From Spirosoma sp. (lineage in GTDB: Bacteria > Bacteroidota > Bacteroidia > Cytophagales > Spirosomataceae), in NCBI GenBank assembly GCA_028288385.1, contig JAQBNX010000066.1, positions 1 through 7,784 of the forward strand: 7,784 nt of DNA, given 5' to 3'. Both the position numbers and the translations under genes were made by a program. This document shows positions 1 to 7,288 of the stretch, piece after piece; positions within the stretch are counted from its first letter, which is position 1; each line of letters begins with the position of its first letter. The notes under the pieces are model-generated. The model made no database searches and had not been told where the DNA came from. It saw only the letters and a program-made list of their open reading frames with translations.

Positions 1-665
1 AGAAGAACTGGAATGCCGAGTGGGAGAAAGGATACGAGCCGATTGAAGTAACAGCCGGCCAGGACGCATCGAAACAGGTCCGGGTGAGGGCTTCTTTCCA
101 CGAATCAGACCCGGTCAACTCCGGTGCTCTGACCAAAGGGGCCCCATTTCGTTACGATATCATCATTAACCCGAAGATGTCGTTTGGAACTGGACACCAC
201 GAAACCACAGCCATGATGCTGGAACACCAGTTAGCGCTGGATTTTAGCGGAAAAAGGGTGTTGGATGTAGGGTGTGGAACTGGTATTCTGGCAGTTTTGG
301 CTACGAAAATGGGCGCGGTAGCCGTACTCGCATTCGACATTGAGGAGTGGGCCGTTGAAAACGCCCGCGAAAACGCCGGTCTAAACGACTGTCCACAAAT
401 CACGGTGCTTCAGGGAACGATTGACGATGTTAACCCCGAAAACCGTTATGATATGATCCTGGCCAATATCAACCGCAATGTGCTGCTGGCCGAGATTCCG
501 ACGTATGTGAGCCTTCTGAACGCTGGAGGTCAACTGCTGGTCAGTGGATTCTACGAAGCCGATGCGCCAGATATTGAACAGAAAGCCACTGAAGCTAATC
601 TACAACTTATGAGCCGCTTAGTAAAAAATCAGTGGACATCGTTAAGGTTAACAAAAGGCGAGTAA
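1..665 (+). CDS. prmA: Ribosomal protein L11 methyltransferase PrmA (5' end missing)
   Basis: This cytoplasmic enzyme transfers methyl groups from S-adenosylmethionine to ribosomal protein L11. The reading frame is open from base 3 to the TAA at 663-665, giving 220 codons. It begins KNWNAEWEKGYEPI, which matches the region before the catalytic domain in Bacteroidota PrmA, so the true start lies outside the window; by family length about 55-60 residues are missing. The first in-window start-like codon (GTG at 84) is not the real start. Visible motifs are MSFGTGHHETT (from 177), the substrate/SAM loop typical of PrmA; VLDVGCGTG (258-284), the SAM-binding motif I; an acidic residue in AFDIEEWAVENA at the end of the second strand; and MILANINRNVL (about 453-485), the family's N-I-N version of the catalytic-loop motif. 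The domain is intact to the C-terminus. The next gene starts 93 nt downstream and has no obvious functional link. Confidence 0.95.
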   Translation, partial: KNWNAEWEKGYEPIEVTAGQDASKQVRVRASFHESDPVNSGALTKGAPFRYDIIINPKMSFGTGHHETTAMMLEHQLALDFSGKRVLDVGCGTGILAVLATKMGAVAVLAFDIEEWAVENARENAGLNDCPQITVLQGTIDDVNPENRYDMILANINRNVLLAEIPTYVSLLNAGGQLLVSGFYEADAPDIEQKATEANLQLMSRLVKNQWTSLRLTKGE

Positions 666-758
666 CCCTGGCAGTGCCCTCCGCCATTCCACTACGTAAG
701 TAACTGGTAGAGGTTCAAGCTCCCCGCTCCTTATCAGGGTGGTGAAATCAACAACTAC

Positions 759-3700
759 ATGAAACGCTTTATCTATCTTTTCCTGCTGCTGGTCATTCCC
801 TTTGCGACTCTCGCCCAGGCGGTGCGTATTTCTGATAAGCCCGAGCAGTTTATGGCCGATATGCAGAAACTAATGGCTACTGGCGGACCGGTGGCTGTGC
901 GGGCCGGTGCTAACATACAGACGGTCTGGTCGGGCAATAAACTGTCGGCGCAGCAGCAGGAGCGTGTCATGACGCTGAGCCGAAAAATGAACCAGAAGCG
1001 AATGCTGCCGGCAGCGCAGTTTGCTCCCTTATACGAGTCCCTTTATCTGGCTATCAGCAGCCAGCAACCAACCCTTGGCCCCGCTGATCTTGATGGACTG
1101 CTGACAGTAGCGGAGAAATTATTTGAAACTACCGATACACGAACCTTTACCCGAAGTCTGGAAACAGTCAGGCGGTTTTTGGAACGGCGCGAACTCTACG
1201 TTGGCAGTCAAAACAAACTGTATGCCCTGGGTGGTACGTTTCAGTTTCGGGACGCGGGTACGCTGCAACCAGTAGTCCCCAACGGTTCGCAGCCCCCACT
1301 GGATTCAGCGACGGCCGCCAAAGCCGCTGCGGAGCGGTCCCGCTTTGATGGCTGGGATGATCCCGTTCCGGCCGATTCGGGTAGGTCACGGTCCCTGGGT
1401 GTTCAGTATGCAACTCAGCGACGCCCCATCCCAGCCGTGTCCGGGCCGGTTATTACGCTCAGCAATACGTCGCTGGCCATGGTCGCCACGGGAGTTGGCC
1501 GGTCTGCCGATGTGGCTAAGGCCGATTCAGCGGTGTTGTCCGGCACCAGTGGTGACCTGCTGCTCAGCGAGGGGGTATTCGTGGGCAAAGGAGGCAAATT
1601 CACGTGGGAGTCGGTTGAGCGGCCTGATATTTTCGTGACCTTCAGCGACTATGCCCTGACCGTGGCCAACCCCCGCCTGCTGGCCGATGACGTAACGCTG
1701 ACCTACCCACCATCCAAACCCATCAAGGGCGTTTTTGAGTACGTTAGCAAGAAGAAAGGAGGACCTGCCACGTACCCGCGCTTCATGTCGTGGCAGAACG
1801 ACGTAAAAATTCCCGGCCTAGGGACCGATATTGATTACCAGGGCGGGCTGACCTTACTGGGAACGCAGATGGTGGGCGCATCGGCCAGCAGACGACCTTC
1901 CGTGCTCACGGTCAAACAAAACGGCAAACCAGCGTTCAAAGCCAGTAGCCAAAAATTCGACTTTCGCGACTCGCTCATCACGGCGCAGTCGACGGCCTTT
2001 GTTGGCTACGTTGATCAAGATTCGGTGACGCACCCGGCCGTACAGTTCAAATTTGATAAGGTGCAGCGCATTGCCTGGCTCAACCGACTCGATAAAAGCC
2101 AGTATGCACGCGTTCCCTACGCCGACTCTTATCATAAGTTCTACATTACGCCCGAAGTGACGCGCTGGGATTTGTCGCGCCGGAAAGTTGATTTTTATCA
2201 GATCGGCGACAAGCGTGAAATACCGGTTGAGTTCGAATCATTCGACTATTTTCAGCCGCAACGCTACTCCGACCTAACGGTGGACTATGGCTTTCACCCG
2301 CTGCAAATTGTGGCGAACTACGTTTCGACCAAAAAGCAGCAAACCTTCACAGACGACGACATCACGCGATCGGTAAAAGTAAACCCGGTGGCCTTGCGCG
2401 GTGCCCTGAACCGCATGGTTATTGAGGGTTACCTAACCCGCGATGCTGACTCGGGTCTGATGCGCCTGAGCCGAAAGGGCATTTTGTATGTGCTGGCCTA
2501 CGCGCGCAAAAGTGATTATGACAACCTCGCCATGCGGTCGCTGTTTGTTTCCAACGACAGCACCAAAAACGCCACTATTAACCTGGCAGACAACATCATG
2601 ACCATTAGGGGAGTCGAACGCTTTACCCTCTCCGACTCCCTGAAAGTGGTTGCTATTCCATCGGACAAAGTCATGCGCGTGGGCAAAGGCCGGGCACTAA
2701 CGTTTAACGGTCAGTTGAAAGCGGGTACGTTACGCTACACCGGGCAGGACCTGAAGTTCGACTACGACAAGTTTGCCATGAATATTAACCGGATTGATTC
2801 CATTACGTTCTCATCGGCAAAACCAACAGCTCAGGGAAAAGAAGGTGAAATGGGTGGCGATGTCAAATACGATAATCCGGGAACGGTTTTTTTAGGGGCG
2901 GCCGACAATAAGTCGGGCATGATAAAAGGAAAAAAGACGACGCAGCGTTTAGTGATACCCAAGGGCATAACGGTGTATTTTAACCAGCCTAATCGGGGTA
3001 ACATGGTCTATAATGAAAAGGTGTATTTCAATATACCGGCCATCGACAACGACAGTCTGGGCAAAGGTTCCATTGCCTTTGTTGGCACCTTCTACTCCGA
3101 TGGCATTTTCCCTCCCTTCAAGGCTGAACTCCAAACCATGCCCGACAATACGCTGGGTTTTGTTCATAAAGCGCCGGCCGCAGGATACCCCCTCTACAAA
3201 AAGCCGGGTAGCGCAGGTCCCTCGAATGTGAAACTCACCAGTGAAATTGTCATGGACAAGAGTGGGCTGCATGCAGAAGGAACCCTGAATCATTATTCGG
3301 CCAGCCTGAAAACAGGACGTATTCTGTTTATGACCGACTCACTGGTGGCAGCGGGCCCAACGGGCGAGATCAAAGAAGGTTTGGTGGGGAAAGCCTACTT
3401 TCCGCAAATCAAGCTAAATGACTACAGCCTTAAATGGTGGCCAAAAGCCGATAGTATGGTCATTACGACGCAGAAGAATAATTTTAATTTCTACAATGCC
3501 ACCACCAATCTCGAAGGCGGCCTGGTCATACGTTCATCGGGGTTGTTTGGCAATGGAACGCTGCGCCGGAAGGATTTGGAAGCCGTATCGAACAGCATCA
3601 AATTTAACAAAGAGGGTTTCTTAGCCGATAATGCGCAGTTCAAAATTGTGTCTGATCGGGAAGCCACCCGCCCTATTCTGCTGGGCAACGAAATTGACAT

Positions 3701-5852
3701 GGACTTCAATCAGAAAAAGGGTATTGTTGGGCTGGCCATTAACAAGCGAAGCCAGCAACTGAGCGATACGCTTCAGCCGAGCCTGGAATTCCCTGCTGCA
3801 GCCTACAAAACCAACATTAACCGGGCGCAGTGGAACATGAATGCAAAGACCATTTCCATGAAGGGCGACGTGAAAACGTCAACCTTTACGGCTACGGCAG
3901 CGGAACAGGAAGGATTGACCTTCCACGGCTCGTCGGCCCTGTATGACGTGGAGAAAATGATGCTCAACATCAGCGGAGTCCCCTACGTAACCTCAGCTGA
4001 CGCCCGGATTTTCCCCGACAAAGGCGTAGTGACCATCAAGCGAAATGGGGAAATGCTGGCATTGAAAAATGCCCGGCTTGAGTTAGACACCGTTAGCCTG
4101 TTCCACCGGCTCCGGGGAGGCAATATCCAGGTAATCTCCCGGACACGGTTCGCCGGTGACGCTGCCTATCAGTTTGCTACCATGAAGGGCGACACAGCAA
4201 GCATTAAGATGGGTAGTTTCGAACTGAAAGAAGCGCCGTCCGTAGCGTCAACGGCGCTGACCGCCGATGCTAAAAAGCCCCGCCGGTCCGGGCGTAGTGC
4301 TACCGCACCCGGTTCGGCTCTCACTACGTACTACACCGTGGCCCGTGCAGACGTTAACGAGGCCGACAACTTACAGTTAGCCCCTAAGATGCTGTTTAAA
4401 GGCTCTGTATCCATGCAGGCTCCCCAAAAAGACCTAGCCCTCGACGGTTTTATTAAACCAGCGCTTAAAAAACGTCCGGACCTGGTGGGTGGCTGGATTC
4501 CCTTTAAGGAAAAAGTGGTGGAGCGGCTGGAAATAAAGGTTGATAAAAACTTGAAAAACGAAGGCGGACAGCAATTAGTAGCTGGTATTCATGTGCGGGG
4601 AAACGGAACGGGCCTATACCCCACCTTTCTTTCCCCTAAAGAAGACTCACGCGATGAAGATCTGTTTTCGGCCACCGGCATCATGCGTTACGATGATGCG
4701 GGCAAAGTGTACCGTATCATGTCGAAAGCAGGCGATGTGCCCACTGCGGATGCTGCCGCAAAAACCGATAGTGTGGGGAGCGTGGAGTCGGACGAGGTAG
4801 AGAACGCCTTTACATTCAACGACGCCCGTGGCCTGATGACCTACAAGGGGAAACTGAACCTGCTATCGAGTGCCCCTAAAGAATACCTGCTGGCATCCGG
4901 GTCTGCCAGGATTAATATTGACAGCACAACGTACCGGCTTAATACCCTGCTCGCCTTCACGTTTCCGGTGCCAGAGCCCATTAGCACGGCCATTGCCGGC
5001 AAGCTGGTGGCAGCAAACCTGGAAGAGAAAAACGACGAAGCGGCTGAAGACGATCTCAACCGGCTGTCCGACAAGCTCGTTCCGTTGATTGGTCAGGCGG
5101 CCGTCGATGCGTACCGGCTCAAAGCCCAGAATCAGCACGTACCGCTCAACACCGCTGCTCCCCTGTTAAATTCCATGCTTGTGCTAGCCAATGCCAACCT
5201 CCGCTGGTCCAGCAAGTTCAACTCATTCTACAGCACCGGGCGATTAGGGGTGTCAAATATGGGCGCTACCGATGTGAACGCACAGATGGATGGTTTTGTC
5301 GAGATCAGAAAAACAAGTAACGGAGACGAAGCCACCATCTACCTCGAATCGTCGGCCGATGTATGGGCGTTTTACGACTACAAGCCTGGCAATGGACCGA
5401 AATCAATCGGGCAGTTAGCCATCATTACGTCGGAGCAGGACATTAATGATCGACTGATGGCGGGATCGAGGAACAGGGGAAAGGCCACGATTGCAGTTGT
5501 CTCGGCCACAGTCGATGAGAAATCGATGTTTGTAGATCGTTACCTGGATCAGTACAAAACGAAGGCAAGAACCGCCCCGAAGCCTAAAGCAAGGCCCGCT
5601 GAAGTGACTCCTCCGGTTGCTGCTACCCCCGCCGACAGTTCTGCAGTAAAAACAGTAGAATCGGAAGCGCCTAAACCAGAATCCGAGACGCCTAACGAGG
5701 AAGTGACCAAGAAAACCGACACGAAAGCGCCCCAAAAGTCAACAAAAACTCAGGAAGTTGCCCCAACCCCGCCAGCGGGCACGAAAGTGGTGAAGGAGGA
5801 AAAGAAAGAAGTCAAGAAAAAAGACAAAGAGGAAGAGAAAGAAGGCTTCTGA
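759..5852 (+). CDS. Very large exported beta-rich protein of unknown function, conserved Bacteroidota family
   Basis: The product is 1697 residues. Residues 1-20 are a clear signal peptide (MKR, hydrophobic core, cleavage near TLAQ-AV), so it should reach the periplasm or cell surface. Residues 25-150 look helical; 165-225 are a low-complexity linker; about 230-510 are beta-rich. Residues 512-583 resemble a winged helix. Residues 590-1160 are alternating short strands with wording such as VGTFYSDGIFPPF (775-787), GLHAEGTLNHY (836-846) and DARIFPDKGVVTI (1081-1093). After a basic linker (1160-1190) comes a second beta domain, then a C-terminal block around SSADVWAFYDY (1531-1541). Residues 1598-1697 are a Pro/Lys/Glu-rich, probably disordered tail. 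I recognise these motifs, from memory, as those of a large uncharacterised Bacteroidota family usually annotated hypothetical. The overall look resembles LptA/OstA- or AsmA-like beta proteins, but that is an impression only. There is no type IX sorting domain, lipobox or TonB plug. The ATG lacks a Shine-Dalgarno sequence; the signal peptide supports this start. Confidence 0.9.
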   Translation: MKRFIYLFLLLVIPFATLAQAVRISDKPEQFMADMQKLMATGGPVAVRAGANIQTVWSGNKLSAQQQERVMTLSRKMNQKRMLPAAQFAPLYESLYLAISSQQPTLGPADLDGLLTVAEKLFETTDTRTFTRSLETVRRFLERRELYVGSQNKLYALGGTFQFRDAGTLQPVVPNGSQPPLDSATAAKAAAERSRFDGWDDPVPADSGRSRSLGVQYATQRRPIPAVSGPVITLSNTSLAMVATGVGRSADVAKADSAVLSGTSGDLLLSEGVFVGKGGKFTWESVERPDIFVTFSDYALTVANPRLLADDVTLTYPPSKPIKGVFEYVSKKKGGPATYPRFMSWQNDVKIPGLGTDIDYQGGLTLLGTQMVGASASRRPSVLTVKQNGKPAFKASSQKFDFRDSLITAQSTAFVGYVDQDSVTHPAVQFKFDKVQRIAWLNRLDKSQYARVPYADSYHKFYITPEVTRWDLSRRKVDFYQIGDKREIPVEFESFDYFQPQRYSDLTVDYGFHPLQIVANYVSTKKQQTFTDDDITRSVKVNPVALRGALNRMVIEGYLTRDADSGLMRLSRKGILYVLAYARKSDYDNLAMRSLFVSNDSTKNATINLADNIMTIRGVERFTLSDSLKVVAIPSDKVMRVGKGRALTFNGQLKAGTLRYTGQDLKFDYDKFAMNINRIDSITFSSAKPTAQGKEGEMGGDVKYDNPGTVFLGAADNKSGMIKGKKTTQRLVIPKGITVYFNQPNRGNMVYNEKVYFNIPAIDNDSLGKGSIAFVGTFYSDGIFPPFKAELQTMPDNTLGFVHKAPAAGYPLYKKPGSAGPSNVKLTSEIVMDKSGLHAEGTLNHYSASLKTGRILFMTDSLVAAGPTGEIKEGLVGKAYFPQIKLNDYSLKWWPKADSMVITTQKNNFNFYNATTNLEGGLVIRSSGLFGNGTLRRKDLEAVSNSIKFNKEGFLADNAQFKIVSDREATRPILLGNEIDMDFNQKKGIVGLAINKRSQQLSDTLQPSLEFPAAAYKTNINRAQWNMNAKTISMKGDVKTSTFTATAAEQEGLTFHGSSALYDVEKMMLNISGVPYVTSADARIFPDKGVVTIKRNGEMLALKNARLELDTVSLFHRLRGGNIQVISRTRFAGDAAYQFATMKGDTASIKMGSFELKEAPSVASTALTADAKKPRRSGRSATAPGSALTTYYTVARADVNEADNLQLAPKMLFKGSVSMQAPQKDLALDGFIKPALKKRPDLVGGWIPFKEKVVERLEIKVDKNLKNEGGQQLVAGIHVRGNGTGLYPTFLSPKEDSRDEDLFSATGIMRYDDAGKVYRIMSKAGDVPTADAAAKTDSVGSVESDEVENAFTFNDARGLMTYKGKLNLLSSAPKEYLLASGSARINIDSTTYRLNTLLAFTFPVPEPISTAIAGKLVAANLEEKNDEAAEDDLNRLSDKLVPLIGQAAVDAYRLKAQNQHVPLNTAAPLLNSMLVLANANLRWSSKFNSFYSTGRLGVSNMGATDVNAQMDGFVEIRKTSNGDEATIYLESSADVWAFYDYKPGNGPKSIGQLAIITSEQDINDRLMAGSRNRGKATIAVVSATVDEKSMFVDRYLDQYKTKARTAPKPKARPAEVTPPVAATPADSSAVKTVESEAPKPESETPNEEVTKKTDTKAPQKSTKTQEVAPTPPAGTKVVKEEKKEVKKKDKEEEKEGF
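2292..2507 (+). other. Winged-helix-like segment inside the large exported protein
   Basis: Residues 512-583 of the large protein stand out from the surrounding beta-rich sequence. They read as helix (HPLQIVANYV), a short strand (QQTFT), helix (DDITRSV), turn and helix (NPVALRGALNRMVIEGYL), and a small beta wing (TRDADSGLMRLS) before a last helix (KGILYVLAYA). That order is the one expected of a winged helix, and 'valRgaLnrMviEGYL' reads like a recognition helix. In an exported protein it is more likely a structural or protein-binding module than a DNA reader. The assignment rests on pattern only; no structure was computed. Confidence 0.45.
5550..5849 (+). other. Disordered Pro/Lys/Glu-rich C-terminal tail of the large exported protein
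   Basis: The last 100 residues (1598-1697) contain almost no hydrophobic stretches. The first part is rich in Pro, Ala, Lys and Thr (APKPKARP, VTPPVAATP); the last 20 or so residues are nearly all Lys, Glu and Asp. On the DNA this end is an almost unbroken purine run (about 5785-5846). Such tails act as extended spacers or as binding surfaces for charged cell-wall polymers, but nothing here says which. The tail follows the last folded block and carries no recognisable sorting signal. Confidence 0.75.
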
Positions 5853-5912
5853 TCTATAACGGGCTGTTTTCCTTGCTATTAGGCTGGTTTACTGAAAATC
5901 TTCGCGCCTTGG

Positions 5913-5942
5913 TGCAACGTGAGGCCCCCTTGTGCTGTCTTT
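5913..5942 (+). promoter_or_regulatory. Candidate ECF-type promoter for the sigma factor operon
   Basis: TGCAAC at 5913-5918 is followed by a 17-nt spacer and TGTCTTT at 5936-5942. This resembles the AAC-type -35 and (C/T)GTC-type -10 elements of many ECF sigma factors at the usual spacing, and it lies directly upstream of an ECF sigma gene, where self-activation is common. Transcription would start near 5949, leaving a leader of about 30 nt before the TTG at 5982. I see no Bacteroidota housekeeping promoter (TTTG then TAnnTTTG) in the same spacer. Confidence is moderate because the motif is short. Confidence 0.5.
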
Positions 5943-5981
5943 ACCCTGACTACTAGCTAAACCACCCGGCACCTGAACCTG

Positions 5982-6566
5982 TTGGACTCCAAACCGTACC
6001 CTGACCGCCATACAGATCTGGTCAAACGCTGCCAACAGGGTGAGCGACGGGCGCAGTTTGACTTATACCAGCAGTATGTGAAGGCCATGTATAACGTTTG
6101 CCTACGCATTGTAAACCATGAGGCCGAGGCAGAAGATGTGCTACAGGAAGCCTTCATCGATGCGTTCAGCCACATTGGCACATTTCGGGGGCAGAGCACG
6201 TTTGGCGCCTGGCTAAAACAGATCGTGGTTAACCGGGCCATTAACCATCTGCGTGGCCGTCGGCTGGAATTAGTTGGTTTAGAGTCAAATAGGGTTGGTG
6301 AAGACGACGGGCCCGACTTTGCTGATGCGGAGCCTTATGACGAAGAGGGCATTCAACTGGAAGTAGAACGGGTTCAGCGCGCTATGCACCAGTTGCCCGA
6401 AGGCTACCGCGTGGTATTATCGCTGTATTTATTCGAGGGATATGACCACGAAGAGATAAGTAACGTATTGAATATCAGCGAAACGACATCCCGAACGCAG
6501 TATCTGCGGGGCAAGAAACGTTTGCTGGAATTACTGCAATGCCGGCCTTCGGGGTCGACAGGGTAA
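5982..6566 (+). CDS. ECF (group 4) RNA polymerase sigma factor
   Basis: This 194-residue protein directs RNA polymerase to a small set of promoters and is normally held inactive by a membrane anti-sigma factor. Region 2 spans about residues 26-95: QFDLYQQYVKAMYNVCLRIV (2.1), then the region 2.2 core EAEDVLQEAFIDAF, TFRGQSTFGAWLKQI and VVNRAINHLRGRR (promoter -10 recognition). An acidic linker (100-125) leads to region 4 (about 126-187), with LPEGYRVVLSLYLFEGYDHEEIS and the helix-turn-helix SNVLNISETTSRTQYLRGKKRL. Length and two-domain layout are normal for the class. I take TTG at 5982 as the start: an in-frame TAA lies at 5958-5960, no ATG or GTG lies between, and the first in-frame ATG (6087) would cut off region 2.1. 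The two CTG codons at 5973 and 5979 are less likely. No Shine-Dalgarno sequence is visible. The anti-sigma-like gene follows after 41 nt. The signal sensed cannot be told from sequence. Confidence 0.93.
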   Translation: MDSKPYPDRHTDLVKRCQQGERRAQFDLYQQYVKAMYNVCLRIVNHEAEAEDVLQEAFIDAFSHIGTFRGQSTFGAWLKQIVVNRAINHLRGRRLELVGLESNRVGEDDGPDFADAEPYDEEGIQLEVERVQRAMHQLPEGYRVVLSLYLFEGYDHEEISNVLNISETTSRTQYLRGKKRLLELLQCRPSGSTG

Positions 6567-6586
6567 ACAACAAAAAACTGACGACC

Positions 6587-6594
6587 AAAAGGAG
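6587..6594 (+). promoter_or_regulatory. Shine-Dalgarno sequence deciding the anti-sigma start
   Basis: AAAAGGAG ends 13 nt before the ATG at 6608. It is the only convincing Shine-Dalgarno sequence at any start in this window and favours 6608 over the in-frame ATG at 6539, which lies inside the sigma gene. The 13-nt gap is longer than the usual 5-9, so translation may be modest. Confidence 0.6.
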
Positions 6595-6607
6595 CGTCGT
6601 TACTAAC

Positions 6608-7288
6608 ATGAAGAAAGATAATTTAGAACGCTTTGTACGCGACAACCGCGAAGCCTTTGATGACCGGGAGCTACGACCCTCCAGTCCGGGCAACGATTTG
6701 TGGCAAAGAATAGAAAGCGGGCTTGATAAGCAGTTGGAACAGTCTGGAACAAACCAGATAAGATCAGACAGCTCATCGCCGTTTCAACAGATTCACAAAA
6801 ACTCATCCCGGACCGAGGGATTACTAGCGGAAGGATTCAGACCAAACCGACCTATTGATGGGTGGCTCCCAACTGCATGGTCAGGGCTAAGCTGGCGGGT
6901 AGCCGCTTCCATTGTGGTACTCTTGCTGGCAGGTAGTTTTTTTTACATGAATTCTCAATATGGCGTAGCGCACCAACCCGAAATTGTTGCGGCCGATCCA
7001 AGGTATGCCAAAGCAGTGGTGCAGTATACGCAGCTAATTGATGATAAACGCGCCGAACTGAAGCAGATGACGGAAGGCAATCCTGCCCTGTACCGCGAGT
7101 TTGCAACGGACCTGGACCGGCTCGAAAAATCATATCAGTCCCTGAAAGCTGACCTGCCCAAGAATCCCAATCAGGATGTCCTGATCAAGGCCATGATTCA
7201 GAATTTGAACTTCCAGATTGAACTGCTCAATCAACAGCTGCATGTTATTCAGCGCATCAACCGACAGACCCATGAAAATCCTGTATAG
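6608..7288 (+). CDS. Probable anti-sigma factor, single-pass membrane protein
   Basis: The 226-residue product starts MKKDNLERFVRDNREAFDDREL and continues with NDLWQRIESGL, the N-terminal cytoplasmic pattern seen in anti-sigma proteins of Cytophagales. Residues 40-90 are a polar Ser/Gln-rich linker. Residues 96-114 (WRVAASIVVLLLAGSFFYM) are one membrane span. Residues 130-226 are periplasmic and strongly helical (AKAVVQYTQLIDDKRAELKQM, then ALYREFATDLDRLEKSYQSL), probably a coiled coil or helical bundle that senses envelope state. The protein has no cysteine, so it is not a zinc-binding (HxxxCxxC) anti-sigma factor. The role is inferred from its place 41 nt after the sigma gene, its topology and its N-terminus. 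A longer reading from ATG 6539 would overlap the sigma gene by 28 nt and add an unlikely 23-residue leader. The next gene overlaps its end by 17 nt, suggesting coupled translation. A run of eight T lies at codons 110-113. Confidence 0.8.
   Translation: MKKDNLERFVRDNREAFDDRELRPSSPGNDLWQRIESGLDKQLEQSGTNQIRSDSSSPFQQIHKNSSRTEGLLAEGFRPNRPIDGWLPTAWSGLSWRVAASIVVLLLAGSFFYMNSQYGVAHQPEIVAADPRYAKAVVQYTQLIDDKRAELKQMTEGNPALYREFATDLDRLEKSYQSLKADLPKNPNQDVLIKAMIQNLNFQIELLNQQLHVIQRINRQTHENPV

Noticed and set aside
700..728. Second ECF-type promoter before the large exported gene (GTAAC at 700-704)
   Set aside because: No GTC-like -10 element at 16-17 nt spacing, so no support for shared control with the sigma operon.
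665..740. Inverted pair ACCCTG (665-670) and CAGGGT (735-740) in the prmA downstream spacer, as a terminator or operator
   Set aside because: Arms of six bases with a 64-base loop and no T-run after them; expected by chance.
1854..2135. Minus-strand open frames inside the large gene, for example 1854-2135 and 2949-3293
   Set aside because: They have no recognisable protein features and lie opposite a well-supported coding gene; they are chance open frames.
5415..5735. Minus-strand open frame rich in Arg, Phe and Gly opposite the tail of the large gene
   Set aside because: Its composition simply mirrors the Pro/Lys/Glu-rich tail codons on the plus strand.
5839..5905. Terminator after the large gene (AGAAG/CTTCT at its end and GGCTG repeats)
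   Set aside because: The AGAAG-G-CTTCT arms leave a one-base loop and there is no stable stem followed by a T-run.
6539..6607. Longer anti-sigma start at ATG 6539
   Set aside because: It lies inside the sigma gene, has no ribosome binding site, and adds 23 residues unlike the family; ATG 6608 has AAAAGGAG upstream.
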